Assembly: GCF_907165205.1 (NCBI RefSeq)
Contig: NC_058194.1
Span: 3,348,824-3,412,823 of the forward strand
Reading direction: 5' to 3'
Length of the DNA stretch: 64,000 nt
Origin: Coccinella septempunctata
Taxonomy: Eukaryota; Arthropoda; Insecta; Coleoptera; Coccinellidae
The notes under the pieces are model-generated. The model worked only from the letters and a program-made list of their open reading frames with translations, had not been told where the DNA came from and did no database searches. This document shows, in pieces, positions 49,063-62,677 of this stretch. The first letter of the stretch is position 1, and the number at the start of each line of letters is the position of its first letter. The position numbers and the translations under genes were made by a program.

Positions 49063-51977
49063 AGAGATATTGCAGATTGAAATTTTCAACTTTTGAAAAA
49101 TGACATTTCCAAAATGAAAATCCGAACGGTGAGAGATAGGCTTTTGAGAATGCTCGCAATAGATTCAGCTTATTTGAAAACCTTTATTTTCATATCAAAC
49201 TTTCAAATATCTGAGTTCTTTAAAAAAAAAAAATCGAATTTATTGTTTTTCCATTTTTCATTTTCCAGTTCACTTTGAACTGCTCTCTGGAGTGAAATTC
49301 TCTATTGGATCATCAACTGTTAAATTTGGTTGAATCAAAAAAGTAAGTTCCATACACTCCATATCCTAAGACAGTTGTTGGACACCCTGATTTTTATGCA
49401 GAGGAGCAAATAGGTCATTTTAGGGGGGTCTAAGCCCTTGCTCTTTTTTGACCCAAAAAATCGAGATTTTCGATATTTAGTTTTTGAGCTGGAATTGAAG
49501 CCTTATCAATGCTGATTACGAAACCGGAAATCCGAATTGGATCAAACGAATATAACAAGAGATATTGTAGATTGAAATTTTCAACTTTTGAAAAATGACA
49601 TTTCCGAAATGAAAATCTGAACGGTGAGAGATAGGCTTTTGAGAATGCTCGCAATGGATTCAGCTTATTTGAAAACCTATATTTTCATATCAAACTTTTA
49701 AATATCTGAGTTCGTTTGAAAAAAAATCGAATTTATTGTTTTTCCATTTTTCATTTACACTTTGAACTGCTCTCTGGAGTGCAATTCTCTATTGAATCAT
49801 CAACTGTTAGGTTTGGTTGAATCAAAAAAGTAAGTATTATACACTCCATATCCTAAAACAGTAATAGGACACCATGATTTGTATGCAGAGGAGCAAATAG
49901 GTCATTTTAGGGGGGTCTAAGCCCTTGCTCATTTTTGACCAAAAAAATCGAGATTTTCGATATTTAGTTTTTGAGCTGGAATGGAAGCCTTATCAATGCT
50001 CATTACGAAACCGGAAATCCCAATTGGATCAGACGAATATAACAAGAGATATTGCAGATTGAAATTTTCAACTTTTGAAAAATGACATTTCCAAAATGAA
50101 AATGTGAACGGTGAGAGATGGGCTTTTGAGAATGCTCGCAATGGATTCAGCTTATTTGAAAACCTATATTTTCATATCAAACTTTCAAATATCTGGCTTC
50201 GTTTAAAAAAAAATCGAATTTATTGTTTTTCCATTTTTCATTTTCCAGTTCACTTTGAACTGCTCTCTGGAGTGCACTTCTCTATTGAATCATCAACTGT
50301 TAGGTTTGGTTGAATAAAAAAAGTAAGTATCATACACTCCATATCCTAAAACAGTAATAGGACACCCTGATTTGTATGCAGAGGAGCAAATAGGTCATTT
50401 TAGGGGGTCTAAGCCCTTGCTCATTTTTGACCAAAAAAATCGAGATTTTCGATATTTAGTTTTTGAGCTGGAATGGAAGCCTTATCAATGCTGATTACGA
50501 AACCGGAAATCCCAATTGGATCAGACGAATATAACAAGAGATATTGCAGATTGAAATTTTCAACTTTTGAAAAATGACATTTCCAAAATGAAAATCTGAA
50601 CGGTGAGAGATAGGCTTTTGAGAAGGCTCGCAATAGATTCAGCATATTCGAAAACCTATATTTTCATGATGCATTTTCAAATATCGGACGTTGTTCAAAG
50701 AAAAATCGAATTTATTGTTTTTCCATTTTTCATTTTCCAGTTCAATTTGAACTGCTCTCTGGAGTGCAATTCTCTATTGAATCATCAACTGTTCGATTTG
50801 GTGGAATCAACATCATACACTCCATATCCTAAGACAGTAGTAGGACACCCTGATTTTTTTGCAGAGGAGCAAATAGGTCATTTTAGGGGGGTCTAAGCCC
50901 TTGCTCATTTTTGACCCAAAAAATCGAGATTTTCGATATTTAGTTCTTGAGCTGGAATGGAAGCCTTATCAATGCTGATTACGAAACCGGAAATCCCAAT
51001 TGGATCAGACGAATATAACAAGAGATATTGCAGATTGAAATTTTCAACTTTTGAAAAATGACATTTCCAAAATGAAAATCTGAACGGTGAGAGATAGGCT
51101 TCCAGGAATACTTGCTATAGATTCAGCATATTCGAAAACCTATATTTTCATGATGCATTTTCAAATATCGGACGTTGTTCAAAGAAAAATCGAATTTATT
51201 GTTTTTCCATTTTTCATTTTCCAGTTCAATTTGAACTGCTCTCTGGAGTGCAATTCTCTATTGAATCATCAACTTTTCAGTTTGGTGGAATCAACAAAGT
51301 AAGTATCATACACTCCATATCCTAAAACAGTAATAGGACACCCTGATTTGTATGCAGAGGAGCAAATAGGTCATTTTAGGGGGGTTTAAGCCGTTGCTCA
51401 TTTTTGACCAAAAAAATCGAGATTTTCGATATTTAGTTTTTGAGCTGGAATGGAAGCCTTATCAATGCTGATTACGAAACCGGAAATCCCAATTGGATCA
51501 GACGAATATAACAAGAGATATTGCAGATTGAAATTTTCAACTTTTGAAAAATTACATTTCCAAAATGAAAATCTGAACGGTGAGAGATAGGATTCCAGGA
51601 ATACTTGCTATAGATTCAGCATATTCGAAAACCTATATTTTCATGATGCATTTTCAAATATCGGACGTTGTTCAAAGAAAAATCGAATTTATTGTTTTTC
51701 CATTTTTCATTTTCCAGTACAATTTGAACTGCTCTCTGGAGTGCAATTCTCTATTGAATCATCAACTGTTCAGTTTGGTGGAATCAACAAAGTAAGTATC
51801 ATACACTCCATATCCTAAGACAGCAGTAGGACACCCTGATTTTTATGCAGAGGAACAAATAGGTCATTTTAGGGGGGTCTAAGCCCTTGCTCATTTTTGA
51901 CCCAAAAAATCGAGATTTTCGATATTTAGTTCTTGAGCTGGAATGGAAACCTTATCAATGCTGACTACGAAACCGGA
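49063..51977 (+). repeat. Satellite block delta, copy 2
   Basis: Second copy of 45626-48540. It ends in a broken monomer: at about 52047 the sequence jumps from gaaaaatg to aggtttggttg, deleting about 300 bp. Confidence 0.85.
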
Positions 51978-52630
51978 AATCCCAATTGGATCAGACGAAT
52001 ATAACAAGAGATATTGCAGATTGAAATTTTCAACTTTTGAAAAATGAGGTTTGGTTGAATCAAAAAAGTAAGTTCTATACACTCCATATCCTAAAACAGT
52101 AATAGGACACCCTGATTTTTATGCAGAGGAGCAAATAGGTCATTTTAGGGGGGTCTAAGCCCTTGCTCATTTTTGACACAAAAAATCGAGATTTTCGATA
52201 TTTATTTTTTGAGCTGGAATGGAAGCCTTATCAATGCTGACTACGAAACCGGAAATCCGAATTGGATCAAACGAATATAACAAGAGATATTGCAGATTGA
52301 AATTTTCAACTTTTGAAAAATGACATTTCCAAAATGAAAATCTGAACGGTGAGAGATAGGCTTTTGAGAATGCTCGCAATGGATTCAGCTTATTTGAAAA
52401 CCTATATTTTTATATCAAACTTTCAAATATCTGAGTTCGTTTGAAAAAAAATCGAATTTATTGTTTTTCCATTTTTCATTTACCAGTTCAGTTTGAACTG
52501 CTCTCTGGAGTGCAATTCTCTATTGAATCATCAACTGTTCAGTTTGGTGGAATCAACAAAGTAAGTATCATATACTCCATATCCTAAGACAGTAGTAGGA
52601 CTCCCTGATTTTTATGCAGAGGAGCAAATA

Positions 52631-53585
52631 GGTCATTTTAGGGGGGTCTGAGCCCTTGCTCATTTTTGACCCAAAAACATCGAGATTTTCGATATTTAGT
52701 TGTTAAGCTGGAATGGAAGCCTGATCAATGCTGATTACGAAACCGGAAATCCCAATTGGATCAGACAAATATAACAAGAGATATTGTAGATTGAAAAATG
52801 ACATTTCCAAAATGAAAATCTGAACGGTGAGAGATAGGCTTTTGAGAATGCTCGCGATGGATTCAGCTTATTCGAAAACCTATATTTTCATATCAAACTT
52901 TCGAATATCTGGCTTCGTTTAAAAAAAATCGAATTTATTGTTTTTTTCATTTTTCATTTTCCAGTTTACTTTGAACTGCTCTCTGGAGTGCAATTCTCTA
53001 TTGAATCATCAACTGTTAGGTTTGGTTGAATCAAAAAAGTAAGTTTTATACACTCCATATCCTAAGACAGTAGTGGGACACCCTGATTTGTATGCGGAGG
53101 AGCAAATAGGTCATTTTAGGGGGGTCTGAGCCCTTGCTCATTTTTGACCCAAAAACATCGAGATTTTCGATATTTAGTTGTTAAGCTGGAATGGAAGCCT
53201 GATCAATGCTGATTACGAAAGCGGAAATCCCAATTGGATCAGAGGAATATAACAAGAGATATTGCAGATTGAAAAATGACATTTCCAAAATGAAAATCTG
53301 AACGGTGAGAGATAGGCTTTTGAGAATGCTCGCGATGGATTCAGCTTATTCGAAAACCTATATTTTCATATCAAACTTTCGAATATCTGGCTTCGTTTAA
53401 AAAAAATCGAATTTATTGTTTTTTTCATTTTTCATTTCCAGTTTACTTTGAACTGCTCTCTGGAGTGCAATTCTCTATTGAATCATCAACTGTTAGGTTT
53501 GGTTGAATCAAAAAAGTAAGTTTTATACACTCCATATCCTAAGACAGTAGTGGGACACCCTGATTTGTATGCGGAGGAGCAAATA
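52631..53585 (+). repeat. Pair of shortened 477-478-bp monomers
   Basis: The landmark ggtcattttagggggg occurs at 52631, 53109 and 53586, spacing 478 and 477. The shortening is a deletion of about 17 bp between two gaaa motifs (agattgaaaaatgac, near 52790 and 53268). Both also carry caaaaacatcgag. Confidence 0.8.
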
Positions 53586-54599
53586 GGTCATTTTAGGGGG
53601 GTCTGAGCCCTTGCTCATTTTTGACCCAAAAACATCGAGATTTTCGATATTTAGTTGTTAAGCTGGAATGGAAGCCTGATCAATGCTGATTACGAAAGCG
53701 GAAATCCCAATTGGATCAGAGGAATATAACAAGGGATATTGCAGATTGAAATTTGCAACTTTTGAAAAATGCCATTTTCAAGATGAAAATCTGAACGGAG
53801 AGAGATAGGCTTTCAGGAATACTTGCTATAGATTCAGCATATTCGAAAACCTATATTTTCATGATGAACTTTCAAATATCGGACGTTGTTTAAAGAAAAA
53901 TCGAATTTATTGTTTTTCCATATTTCATTTTCCAGTTCAATTTGATCTGCTCTCTGGAGTGCAATTCTCTATTGAATCATCAACTGTTCAGTTTGGTGAA
54001 ATCAACAAAGTAAGTATCATACACTCCATATCCTAAGACAGTAGTAGGACTCCCTGATTTTTATGCAGAGGAGCAAATAGGTCATTTTAGGGGGGTCTAA
54101 GCCCTTGCTCATTTTTGACCCAAAAAATCGATATTTTCGATATTTAGTTTTTGAGCTGAAATGGAAGCCTTATCAATGCTGATTACGAAACCGGAAATCC
54201 GAATTGGATCAAACGAATATAACAAGAGATATTGCAGATTGAAATTCTCAACTTTTGAAAAATGACATTTCCAAAATGAAAATCTGAACGGTGAGAGATA
54301 GGCTTTCGAAAATGCTCGCAATGGATTCGGCTTATTTGAAAACCTATATTTTCATGATAAACTTTCAAATATCTGACTTTGTTTGAAAAAAATCGAATTT
54401 ATTTTTTTTCCATTTTTCATTTTCCAGTTCACTTTGAACTGCTCTCTGGAGTGCAATTCTCTATTGAATCATCAACTGTTAGGTTTGTTTGAATCAAACA
54501 AGTAAGTTCTATACACTCCATATCCTAAGACAGTAGTAGGACACCCTGATTTTTATGCAGGGGAGCAAATAGGTCATTTTAGGGGGGTCTAAGCACTTG

Positions 54600-55910
54600 C
54601 TCATTTTTGACCCAAAAAATCGAGATTTTCTTTATTTAGTTGTTGAGCTGGAATGGAAGCCTGATCAATGCTGATAACGAAACCGGAAATACCAATTGGA
54701 TCAGACGAATATAACAAGAGATATTGCAGATTGAAATTTGCACTTTTTGAAAAATGACATTTTCAAAATGAAAATCTGAACGGTGAGAGATAGGCTTTTG
54801 CGAATGCTCGCAATGGATTCAGCTTATTTGAAAACCTTCATTTTCATATCGAACCTTCAAATATCTGAGTTCGTTTGAAAAAAAAAATCGAATTTATTGT
54901 TTTTCCATTTTTCATTTTCCAGTTCATTTTGAACTGCTCTCTGGAGTGCAATTCTCTATTGAATCATCAACTGTTAGGTTCGGTTGAATCAAAAAAGTAA
55001 GTATTATACACTCCATATCCTAAAACAATAGTAGGACACCCTGATTTGTATGCAGAGGAGCAAATAGGTTATTTTAGGGGGGGTCTAAGCCCTTGCTCAT
55101 TTTTGACCCAAAAAATCGAGATTTTCGATATTTAGTTGTCGAGCTGGAATGGAAGCCCGATCAATGGTGATAACGAAACCAGAAATCCCAATTGGATCAG
55201 ACGAATATAACAAGAGATATTGCAGATTGAAATTTGCAACTTTTGAAAAATGCCATTCTCAAGATGAGAATCTGAACGGAGAGAGATAGGCTTGCAGGAA
55301 TACTTGCTATAGATTCAGCATATTCGAAAACCTATATTTTCATGATGAACTTTCAAATATCCGACGTTGTTTAAAGAAAAATCGAATTTATTGTTTTTCC
55401 ATTTTTCATTTTCCAGTTCAATTTGAACTACTCTCTGGAGTGCAATTCTCTATTGAATCATCAACTGTTCAGATTGGTGGGATCAACAAAGTAAGTATTA
55501 TACACTCCATATCCTAAGACAGTTGTTGAACTTCCTGATTTTCAGGCAGAAGAGCAAATAGGTCATTTTAGGTGGGTCTAACCCCTTGCTCATTTTTGAC
55601 CCAAAAAATCGAGATTTTCGATATTTAGTTCTTGAGCTGGAATGAAAGCCTGATCAATGCTGATAACGAAACCGGAAATCCCAATTGGATCAGACGAATA
55701 TAACAAGAGATATTGCAGATTGAAATTTTCAACTTTTGAAAAATGACATTCCCAAAATGAAAATCTGAACGGTGAGAGATAGGCTTTTGAGAATGCTCGC
55801 AATCGATTCAGCTTATTTGAAAATCTATATTTTCATATCAAACTTTCAAATATCTGAGTTCGTTTGAAGAAAAAATCGAATTTATTGTTTTTCCATTTTT
55901 CATTTTCCAG
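54600..55910 (+). repeat. Satellite block zeta, copy 1 (offset 4,233)
   Basis: Matches 58833-60143. Shared markers are ttctttatttagttg, gcactttttgaaaaatg, gtcgagctgg and cagattggtgggatcaac. Confidence 0.8.
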
Positions 55911-56999
55911 TTCACTTTGAACTGCTCTCTGGAGTGCAATTCTCTATTGAATCATCAACTGTTAGGTTTGGTTGAATCAAAAAAGTAAGTATTATACACT
56001 CCATATCCTAAAACAGTAGTAGGACACCCTGATTTGTATGCAGAGGAGCAAATAGGTCATTTTAGGGGGGTCTAAGCACTTGCTCATTTTTGACCCAAAA
56101 AATCGAGATTTTCGATATTTAATTTTTGAGCTGGAATGGAAGCCTGATCAATGCTGATTACGAAACCGGAAATACCAATTGGATCAGACGAATATAACAA
56201 TAGATATTGCAGATTGAAATTTGCAACTTTTGAAAAATGACATTTCCAAAATGAAAATCTGAACGGTGGGAGATAGGCTTTCAAGAATGCTCGCAATAGA
56301 TTCAGCGTAGTTGAAAACCTTTATTTTCATACCAAGCCTTCAAATATTTGAGTTTGTTTGAAAAAAATCGAATTTATTTTTTTTCAATTTTTCATTTTCC
56401 AGTTCACTTTGAACTGCTCTCTGGAGTTCAATTCTCTATTGAATCATCAACTGTTATGTTTGGTTGAATCAAAAAAGTAAGTTCTATACACTCCATATCC
56501 TAAGACAGTAGTAGGACACCCTGATTTGTATGCAGAGGAGCAAATAGGTCATTTTAGGGGGGTCTAAGCCCTTGCTCATTTTTGATCCAAAAAATCGAGA
56601 TTTTCTATATTTAGTTATTGAGCTGGAATGGAAGCTTGATCAATGCTGATAACGAAACTGGAAATCCCAATTGGATCAGACGAATATAACAAGAGATATT
56701 GCAGATTGAAATTCGCAACTTTTGAAAAATGCCATTTTCAAGATGAAAATCTGAACGGAGAGAGATAGGCTTTCAGGAATACTTGCTATAGATTCAGCAT
56801 ATTCGAAAACCTATATTTTCATGATTAACTTTCAAATATCCGACGTTGTTCAAAGAAAAATCGAATTTATTGTTTTTCCATTTTTCATTTTCCAGTTCAA
56901 TTTGAACTGCTTTCTGGAGTGCAATTCTCTATTGAATCATCAACTGTTAGGTTTGGTTGAATCGAAAAAGTAAGAACTATACACTCCATATCCTAAGAC

Positions 57000-58554
57000 T
57001 GTAGTTGAACTTCCTGATTTTCAGGCAGAAGAGCAAATAAGTCATTTTAGGGGGATCTAACCCCTCGCTCATTTTTGACCCAAAAAATCGACATTTTCGA
57101 TTTTTAGTCTTGGAGCTGGAATGAAAGCCTCATCAACGCTGATTACGAAACCGGAAATCTCAATTTGATCAGACGAATATAACAAGAGATATTGCAGATT
57201 GAAATTTGCCACTTTTGAAAAATGACATTTCCAAAATGAAAATCTGAACGGTGGGAGATAGGCTTTCGAGAATGCTCGCAATAGATTCAGCGTATTTGAA
57301 AACCTTTATTTTCATACCAAGCCTTCAAATATCTGACTTCGTTTAAAAAAAAATCAAATTTATTGTTTTTCGATTTTCAATTTTCCAGTTCACTTTGAAC
57401 TGCTCCCTGGAGTGCAATTCTCTATTGAATCATAAACTGTTAGGTTTGGTTGAATCAAAAAAGTAAGTACTATACACTTCATATCCTAAGACAGTAGTAG
57501 GACATCCTGATTTTTATGCAGAGGAGCGAATAGGTCATTTTAGGGGGGTCCTTGCTCATTTTTGACCCAAAAAATCGAGATTTTCGATATTTATTTTTTG
57601 AGCTGGAATGGAAGCCTTATCAATGCTGATTACGAAACCGGAAATCCCAATTGGATCAGACGAATATAACAAGAGATATTGCAGATTGAAATTTTCAACT
57701 TTTGAAAAATGACATTTCCAAAATGAAAATCTGAACGGTGAGAGATAGGCTTTTGAGAATGCTCGCAATGACACTACTAAGACAGTAGTTGAACTTCCTG
57801 ATTCTCAGGCAGAAGAGCAAATAAGTCATTTTAGGGGGGTCTAACCCCTCGCCCATTTTTGACCCAAAAAATCGAGATTTTCGATTTTTAGTTTTTGCGC
57901 TGGAATGGAAGCCTCATCAACGCTGATTACGAAACCGGAAATCCCAATTGGATCAGACGAATATAACAAGAGATATTGCAGATTGAAATTTGCAACTTTT
58001 GAAAAATGACATTTCCAAAATGAAAATCTGAACGGTGGGAGATAGGCTTTCGAGAATGCTCGCAATAGATTCAGCGTATTTGAAAACCTTTATTTTCATA
58101 CCAAGCCCTCAAATATCTGACTTCGTTTAAAAAAAAATCAAATTTATTGTTTTTCGATTTTCAATTTTCCAGTTCACTTTGAACTGCTCCCTGGAGTGCA
58201 ATTCTCTATCGAATCATAAACTGTTAGGTTTGGTTGAATCAAAAAAGTAAGTACTATACACTTCATATCCTAAGACAGTAGTAGGACACCCTGATTTTTA
58301 TGCAGAGGAGCGAATAGGTCATTTTAGGGGGGTCCTTGCTCATTTTTGACCCAAAAAAATCGAGATTTTCGATATTTATTTTTTGAGCTGGAATGGAAGC
58401 CTTATCAATGCTGATTACGAAACCGGAAATCCCAATTGGATCAGACGAATATAACAAGAGATATTGCAGATTGAAATTTGCAACTTTTGAAAAATGACAT
58501 TTCCAAAATGAAAATCTGAACGGTGGGAGATAGGCTTTCGAGAATGCTCGCAAT
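57000..58554 (+). repeat. Tandem pair of 784-bp rearranged satellite units
   Basis: 57000-57770 matches 57784-58554 (offset 784). Each unit is one complete monomer plus a shortened one. Shared markers are aacccctcgc, ttttcgatttttagt, ttttcgattttcaatt and ggggggtccttgctc, the last missing the taagcc found elsewhere. The join at about 57770 (gcaatgacactactaag) is not seen elsewhere in the window. Confidence 0.75.
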
Positions 58555-58832
58555 AGATTCAGCGTATTTGAAAACCTTTATTTTCATACCAAACCTTCAA
58601 ATATCTGCCTTCGTTTAAAAAAAAATCGAATTTATTGTTTTTCGATTGTCAATTTTCCAGTTCACTTTGAACTGCTCTTTGGAGTGCAATTCTCTATTGA
58701 ATCATCAACTGTTAGGTTTGGTTGAATCAAAAAAGTAAGTACTATACACTCCATATCCTAAGACAGTAGTAGGACACCCTGATTTTTATGCAGAGGAGCA
58801 AATAGGTCATTTTAGGGGGGTCTAAGCCCTTG

Positions 58833-60143
58833 CTCATTTTTGACCCAAAAAATCGAGATTTTCTTTATTTAGTTGTTGAGCTGGAATGGAAGCCTGATCA
58901 ATGCTGATAACGAAACCGGAAATACCAATTGGATCAGACGAATATAACAAGAGATATTGCAGATTGAAATTTGCACTTTTTGAAAAATGACATTTCCAAA
59001 ATGAAAATCTGAACGGTGAGAGATAGGCTTTTGAGAATGCTCGCAATGGATTCAGCTTATTTGAAAACCTTCATTTTCATATCGAACCTTCAAATATCTG
59101 AGTTCGTTTGAAAAAAAAAATCGAATTTATTGTTTTTCCATTTTTCATTTTCCAGTTCATTTTGAACTGCTCTCTGGAGTGCAATTCTCTATTGAATCAT
59201 CAACTGTTAGGTTCGGTTGAATCAAATAAGTAAGTATTATACACTCCATATCCTAAAACAATAGTAGGACACCCTGATTTGTATGCAGAGGAGCAAATAG
59301 GTTATTTTAGGGGGGGTCTAAGCCCTTGCTCATTTTTGACCCAAAAAATCGAGATTTTCGATATTAAGTTGTCGAGCTGGAATGGAAGCCCGATCAATGG
59401 TGATAACGAAACCAGAAATCCCAATTGGATCAGACGAATATAACAAGAGATATTGCAGATTGAAATTTGCAACTTTTGAAAAATGCCATTCTCAAGATGA
59501 GAATCTGAACGGAGAGAGATAGGCTTGCAGGAATACTTGCTATAGATTCAGCATATTCGAAAACCTATATTTTCATGATGTACTTTCAAATATCCGACGT
59601 TGTTTAAAGAAAAATCGAATTTATTGTTTTTCCATTTTTCATTTTCCAGTTCAATTTGAACTACTCTCTGGAGTGCAATTCTCTATTGAATCATCAACTG
59701 TTCAGATTGGTGGGATCAACAAAGTAAGTATTATACACTCCATATCCTAAGACAGTTGTTGAACTTCCTGATTTTCAGGCAGAAGAGCAAATAGGTCATT
59801 TTAGGTGGGTCTAACCCCTTGCTCATTTTTGACCCAAAAAATCGAGATTTTCGATATTTAGTTCTTGAGCTGGAATGAAAGCCTGATCAATGCTGATAAC
59901 GAAACCGGAAATCCCAATTGGATCAGACGAATATAACAAGAGATATTGCAGATTGAAATTTTCAACTTTTGAAAAATGACATTCCCAAAATGAAAATCTG
60001 AACGGTGAGAGATAGGCTTTTGAGAATGCTCGCAATCGATTCAGCTTATTTGAAAATCTATATTTTCATATCAAACTTTCAAATATCTGAGTTCGTTTGA
60101 AGAAAAAATCGAATTTATTGTTTTTCCATTTTTCATTTTCCAG
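58833..60143 (+). repeat. Satellite block zeta, copy 2
   Basis: Second copy of 54600-55910. It fuses at about 60143 to block epsilon, so two unrelated duplicated blocks meet inside one exon-like segment. Confidence 0.8.
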
Positions 60144-61990
60144 TTCAATTTGAACTGCTCTCTGGAGTGCAATTCTCTATTGAATCATCAACTGTTCGAT
60201 TTGGTGGAATCAACATCATACACTCCATATCCTAAGACAGTAGTAGGACACCCTGATTTTTTTGCAGAGGAGCAAATAGGTCATTTTAGGGGGGTCTAAG
60301 CCCTTGCTCATTTTTGACCCAAAAAATCGAGATTTTCGATATTTAGTTCTTGAGCTGGAATGGAAGCCTTATCAATGCTGATTACGAAACCGGAAATCCC
60401 AATTGGATCAGACGAATATAACAAGAGATATTGCAGATTGAAATTTTCAACTTTTGAAAAATGACATTTCCAAAATGAAAATCTGAACGGTGAGAGATAG
60501 GCTTCCAGGAATACTTGCTATAGATTCAGCATATTCGAAAACCTATATTTTCATGATGCATTTTCAAATATCGGACGTTGTTCAAAGAAAAATCGAATTT
60601 ATTGTTTTTCCATTTTTCATTTTCCAGTTCAATTTGAACTGCTCTCTGGAGTGCAATTCTCTATTGAATCATCAACTTTTCAGTTTGGTGGAATCAACAA
60701 AGTAAGTATCATACACTCCATATCCTAAAACAGTAATAGGACACCCTGATTTGTATGCAGAGGAGCAAATAGGTCATTTTAGGGGGGTTTAAGCCGTTGC
60801 TCATTTTTGACCAAAAAAATCGAGATTTTCGATATTTAGTTTTTGAGCTGGAATGGAAGCCTTATCAATGCTGATTACGAAACCGGAAATCCCAATTGGA
60901 TCAGACGAATATAACAAGAGATATTGCAGATTGAAATTTTCAACTTTTGAAAAATTACATTTCCAAAATGAAAATCTGAACGGTGAGAGATAGGATTCCA
61001 GGAATACTTGCTATAGATTCAGCATATTCGAAAACCTATATTTTCATGATGCATTTTCAAATATCGGACGTTGTTCAAAGAAAAATCGAATTTATTGTTT
61101 TTCCATTTTTCATTTTCCAGTACAATTTGAACTGCTCTCTGGAGTGCAATTCTCTATTGAATCATCAACTGTTCAGTTTGGTGGAATCAACAAAGTAAGT
61201 ATCATACACTCCATATCCTAAGACAGCAGTAGGACACCCTGATTTTTATGCAGAGGAACAAATAGGTCATTTTAGGGGGGTCTAAGCCCTTGCTCATTTT
61301 TGACCCAAAAAATCGAGATTTTCGATATTTAGTTCTTGAGCTGGAATGGAAACCTTATCAATGCTGACTACGAAACCGGAAATCCGAATTGGATCAAACG
61401 AATATAACAAGAGATATTGCAGATTGAAATTTGCAACTTTTGAAAAATGCCATTTTCAAGATGAAAATCTGGACGGAGAGAGATAGACTTTCAGGAATAC
61501 TTGCTATAGATTCAGCATATTCAAAAACCTATATTCTCATGATGAACTTTCAAATATCCGACGTTGTTTAAAGAAAAATCGAATTTATTGTTTTTCCATT
61601 TTTCATTTTCCAGTTCAATTTGAACTGCTCTCTGGAGTGCAATTCTCTATTGAATCATCAACTGATTAGTTTGGTGGAATCAACAAAGTAAGTATCATAC
61701 ACTCCATATCCTAAGACAGTGGTTGAACTTCCTAATTTTCAGGCAGAAGAGCAAATAGGTCATTTTAGGGGGGTCTAACCCCTTGCTCATTTTTGACCCA
61801 AAAAATCGAGATTTTCGATATTTAGTTTTTGAGCTGAAATAGAAGCCTTATCAATGCTGATAACGAAACCGGAAATCCCAATTGGATCAGACGAATATAA
61901 CAAGAGATATTGCAGATTGAAATTTTCAACTTTTGAAAAATGACATTTCCAGAATGAAAATCTGAACGGTGAGAGATAGGCTTTTGAGAA
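60142..61990 (+). repeat. Satellite block epsilon, third copy of the 47-49 kb region
   Basis: Matches 47302-49150 at an offset of 12,840 bp, and the overlapping part of 50739-51977 at 9,403 bp (12,840 minus 3,437). It carries the same lost donor (near 60212), the tacaatttg variant (61122) and the agcagtagg variant. Confidence 0.8.
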
Positions 61991-62530
61991 AGCTCGCAAT
62001 GGATTCAGCTTATTTGAAAACCTTTATTTTCATATCAAACTTTCAAATATCTGAGTTCGTTTGAAAAAAAAATCGAATTTATTGTTTTTCCATTTTTCAT
62101 TTTCCATTTCACTTTGAACTGCTCTCTGGAGTGCAATTCTATATTGAATCATCAACTAAAAGGTTTGGTTGAATCAAAAGAGTAAGTATTATACACTCCA
62201 TATCCTAAAACAGTAATAGGACACCCTGATTTGTATGCAGAGGAGCAAATAGGTCATTTTAGGGGGGTCTAAGCCGTTGCTCATTTTTGACCAAAAAAAT
62301 CGAAATTTTCGATATTTAGTTTTTGAGCTGGAATGGAAGCCTTATCAATGCTGATTACGAAACCGGAAATCCCAATTGGATCAGACGAATATAACAAGAG
62401 ATATTGCAGATTGAAATTTTCAACTTTTGAAAAATGACATTTCCAAAATGAAAATCTGAACGGTGAGAGATAGGCTTCCAGGAATACTTGCTATAGATTC
62501 AGCATATTCGAAAACCTATATTATATAATA

Positions 62531-62558
62531 TACACTGTTAGTAAAAGTGTTCGTACAG
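62531..62558 (+). repeat. Possible Tc1/mariner-type terminal sequence
   Basis: Following TA, tacactgttagtaaaagtg then ttcgtacag resembles the ends of many insect Tc1-like elements (CACTG...AAAAGT.TTCGTAC). No inverted partner was found in the remaining 1.4 kb, so it may be a solo end, a longer element reaching beyond the window, or chance. Confidence 0.3.
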
Positions 62559-62677
62559 AGAATAGTTCAATTTGTGTGACCCATTCTTTCAAATAGAGCG
62601 AATAATTTGATAATAATCACAATTAAATTGAAAATTCTGTACATTGCTGCCATATTTTGCCTACATATTTCCTGACA

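Larger units (their letters stand above)
38473..62522 (+). repeat. Satellite array, right arm (~494-bp monomers)
   Basis: This continues the same array in the same orientation after the LTR retrotransposon, with about 49 monomers. The first 500 bp continue exactly the sequence interrupted by the insertion; compare 2795-3310 and 27642-28160. Between about 39.5 and 42 kb the A and B classes alternate cleanly. Between 45 and 52 kb and beyond 54 kb, block duplications dominate. The array ends abruptly at about 62522 inside a B-type monomer, at the sequence aaaacctatatt, where LINE-related sequence starts. No gene is supported inside this arm. Confidence 0.95.
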
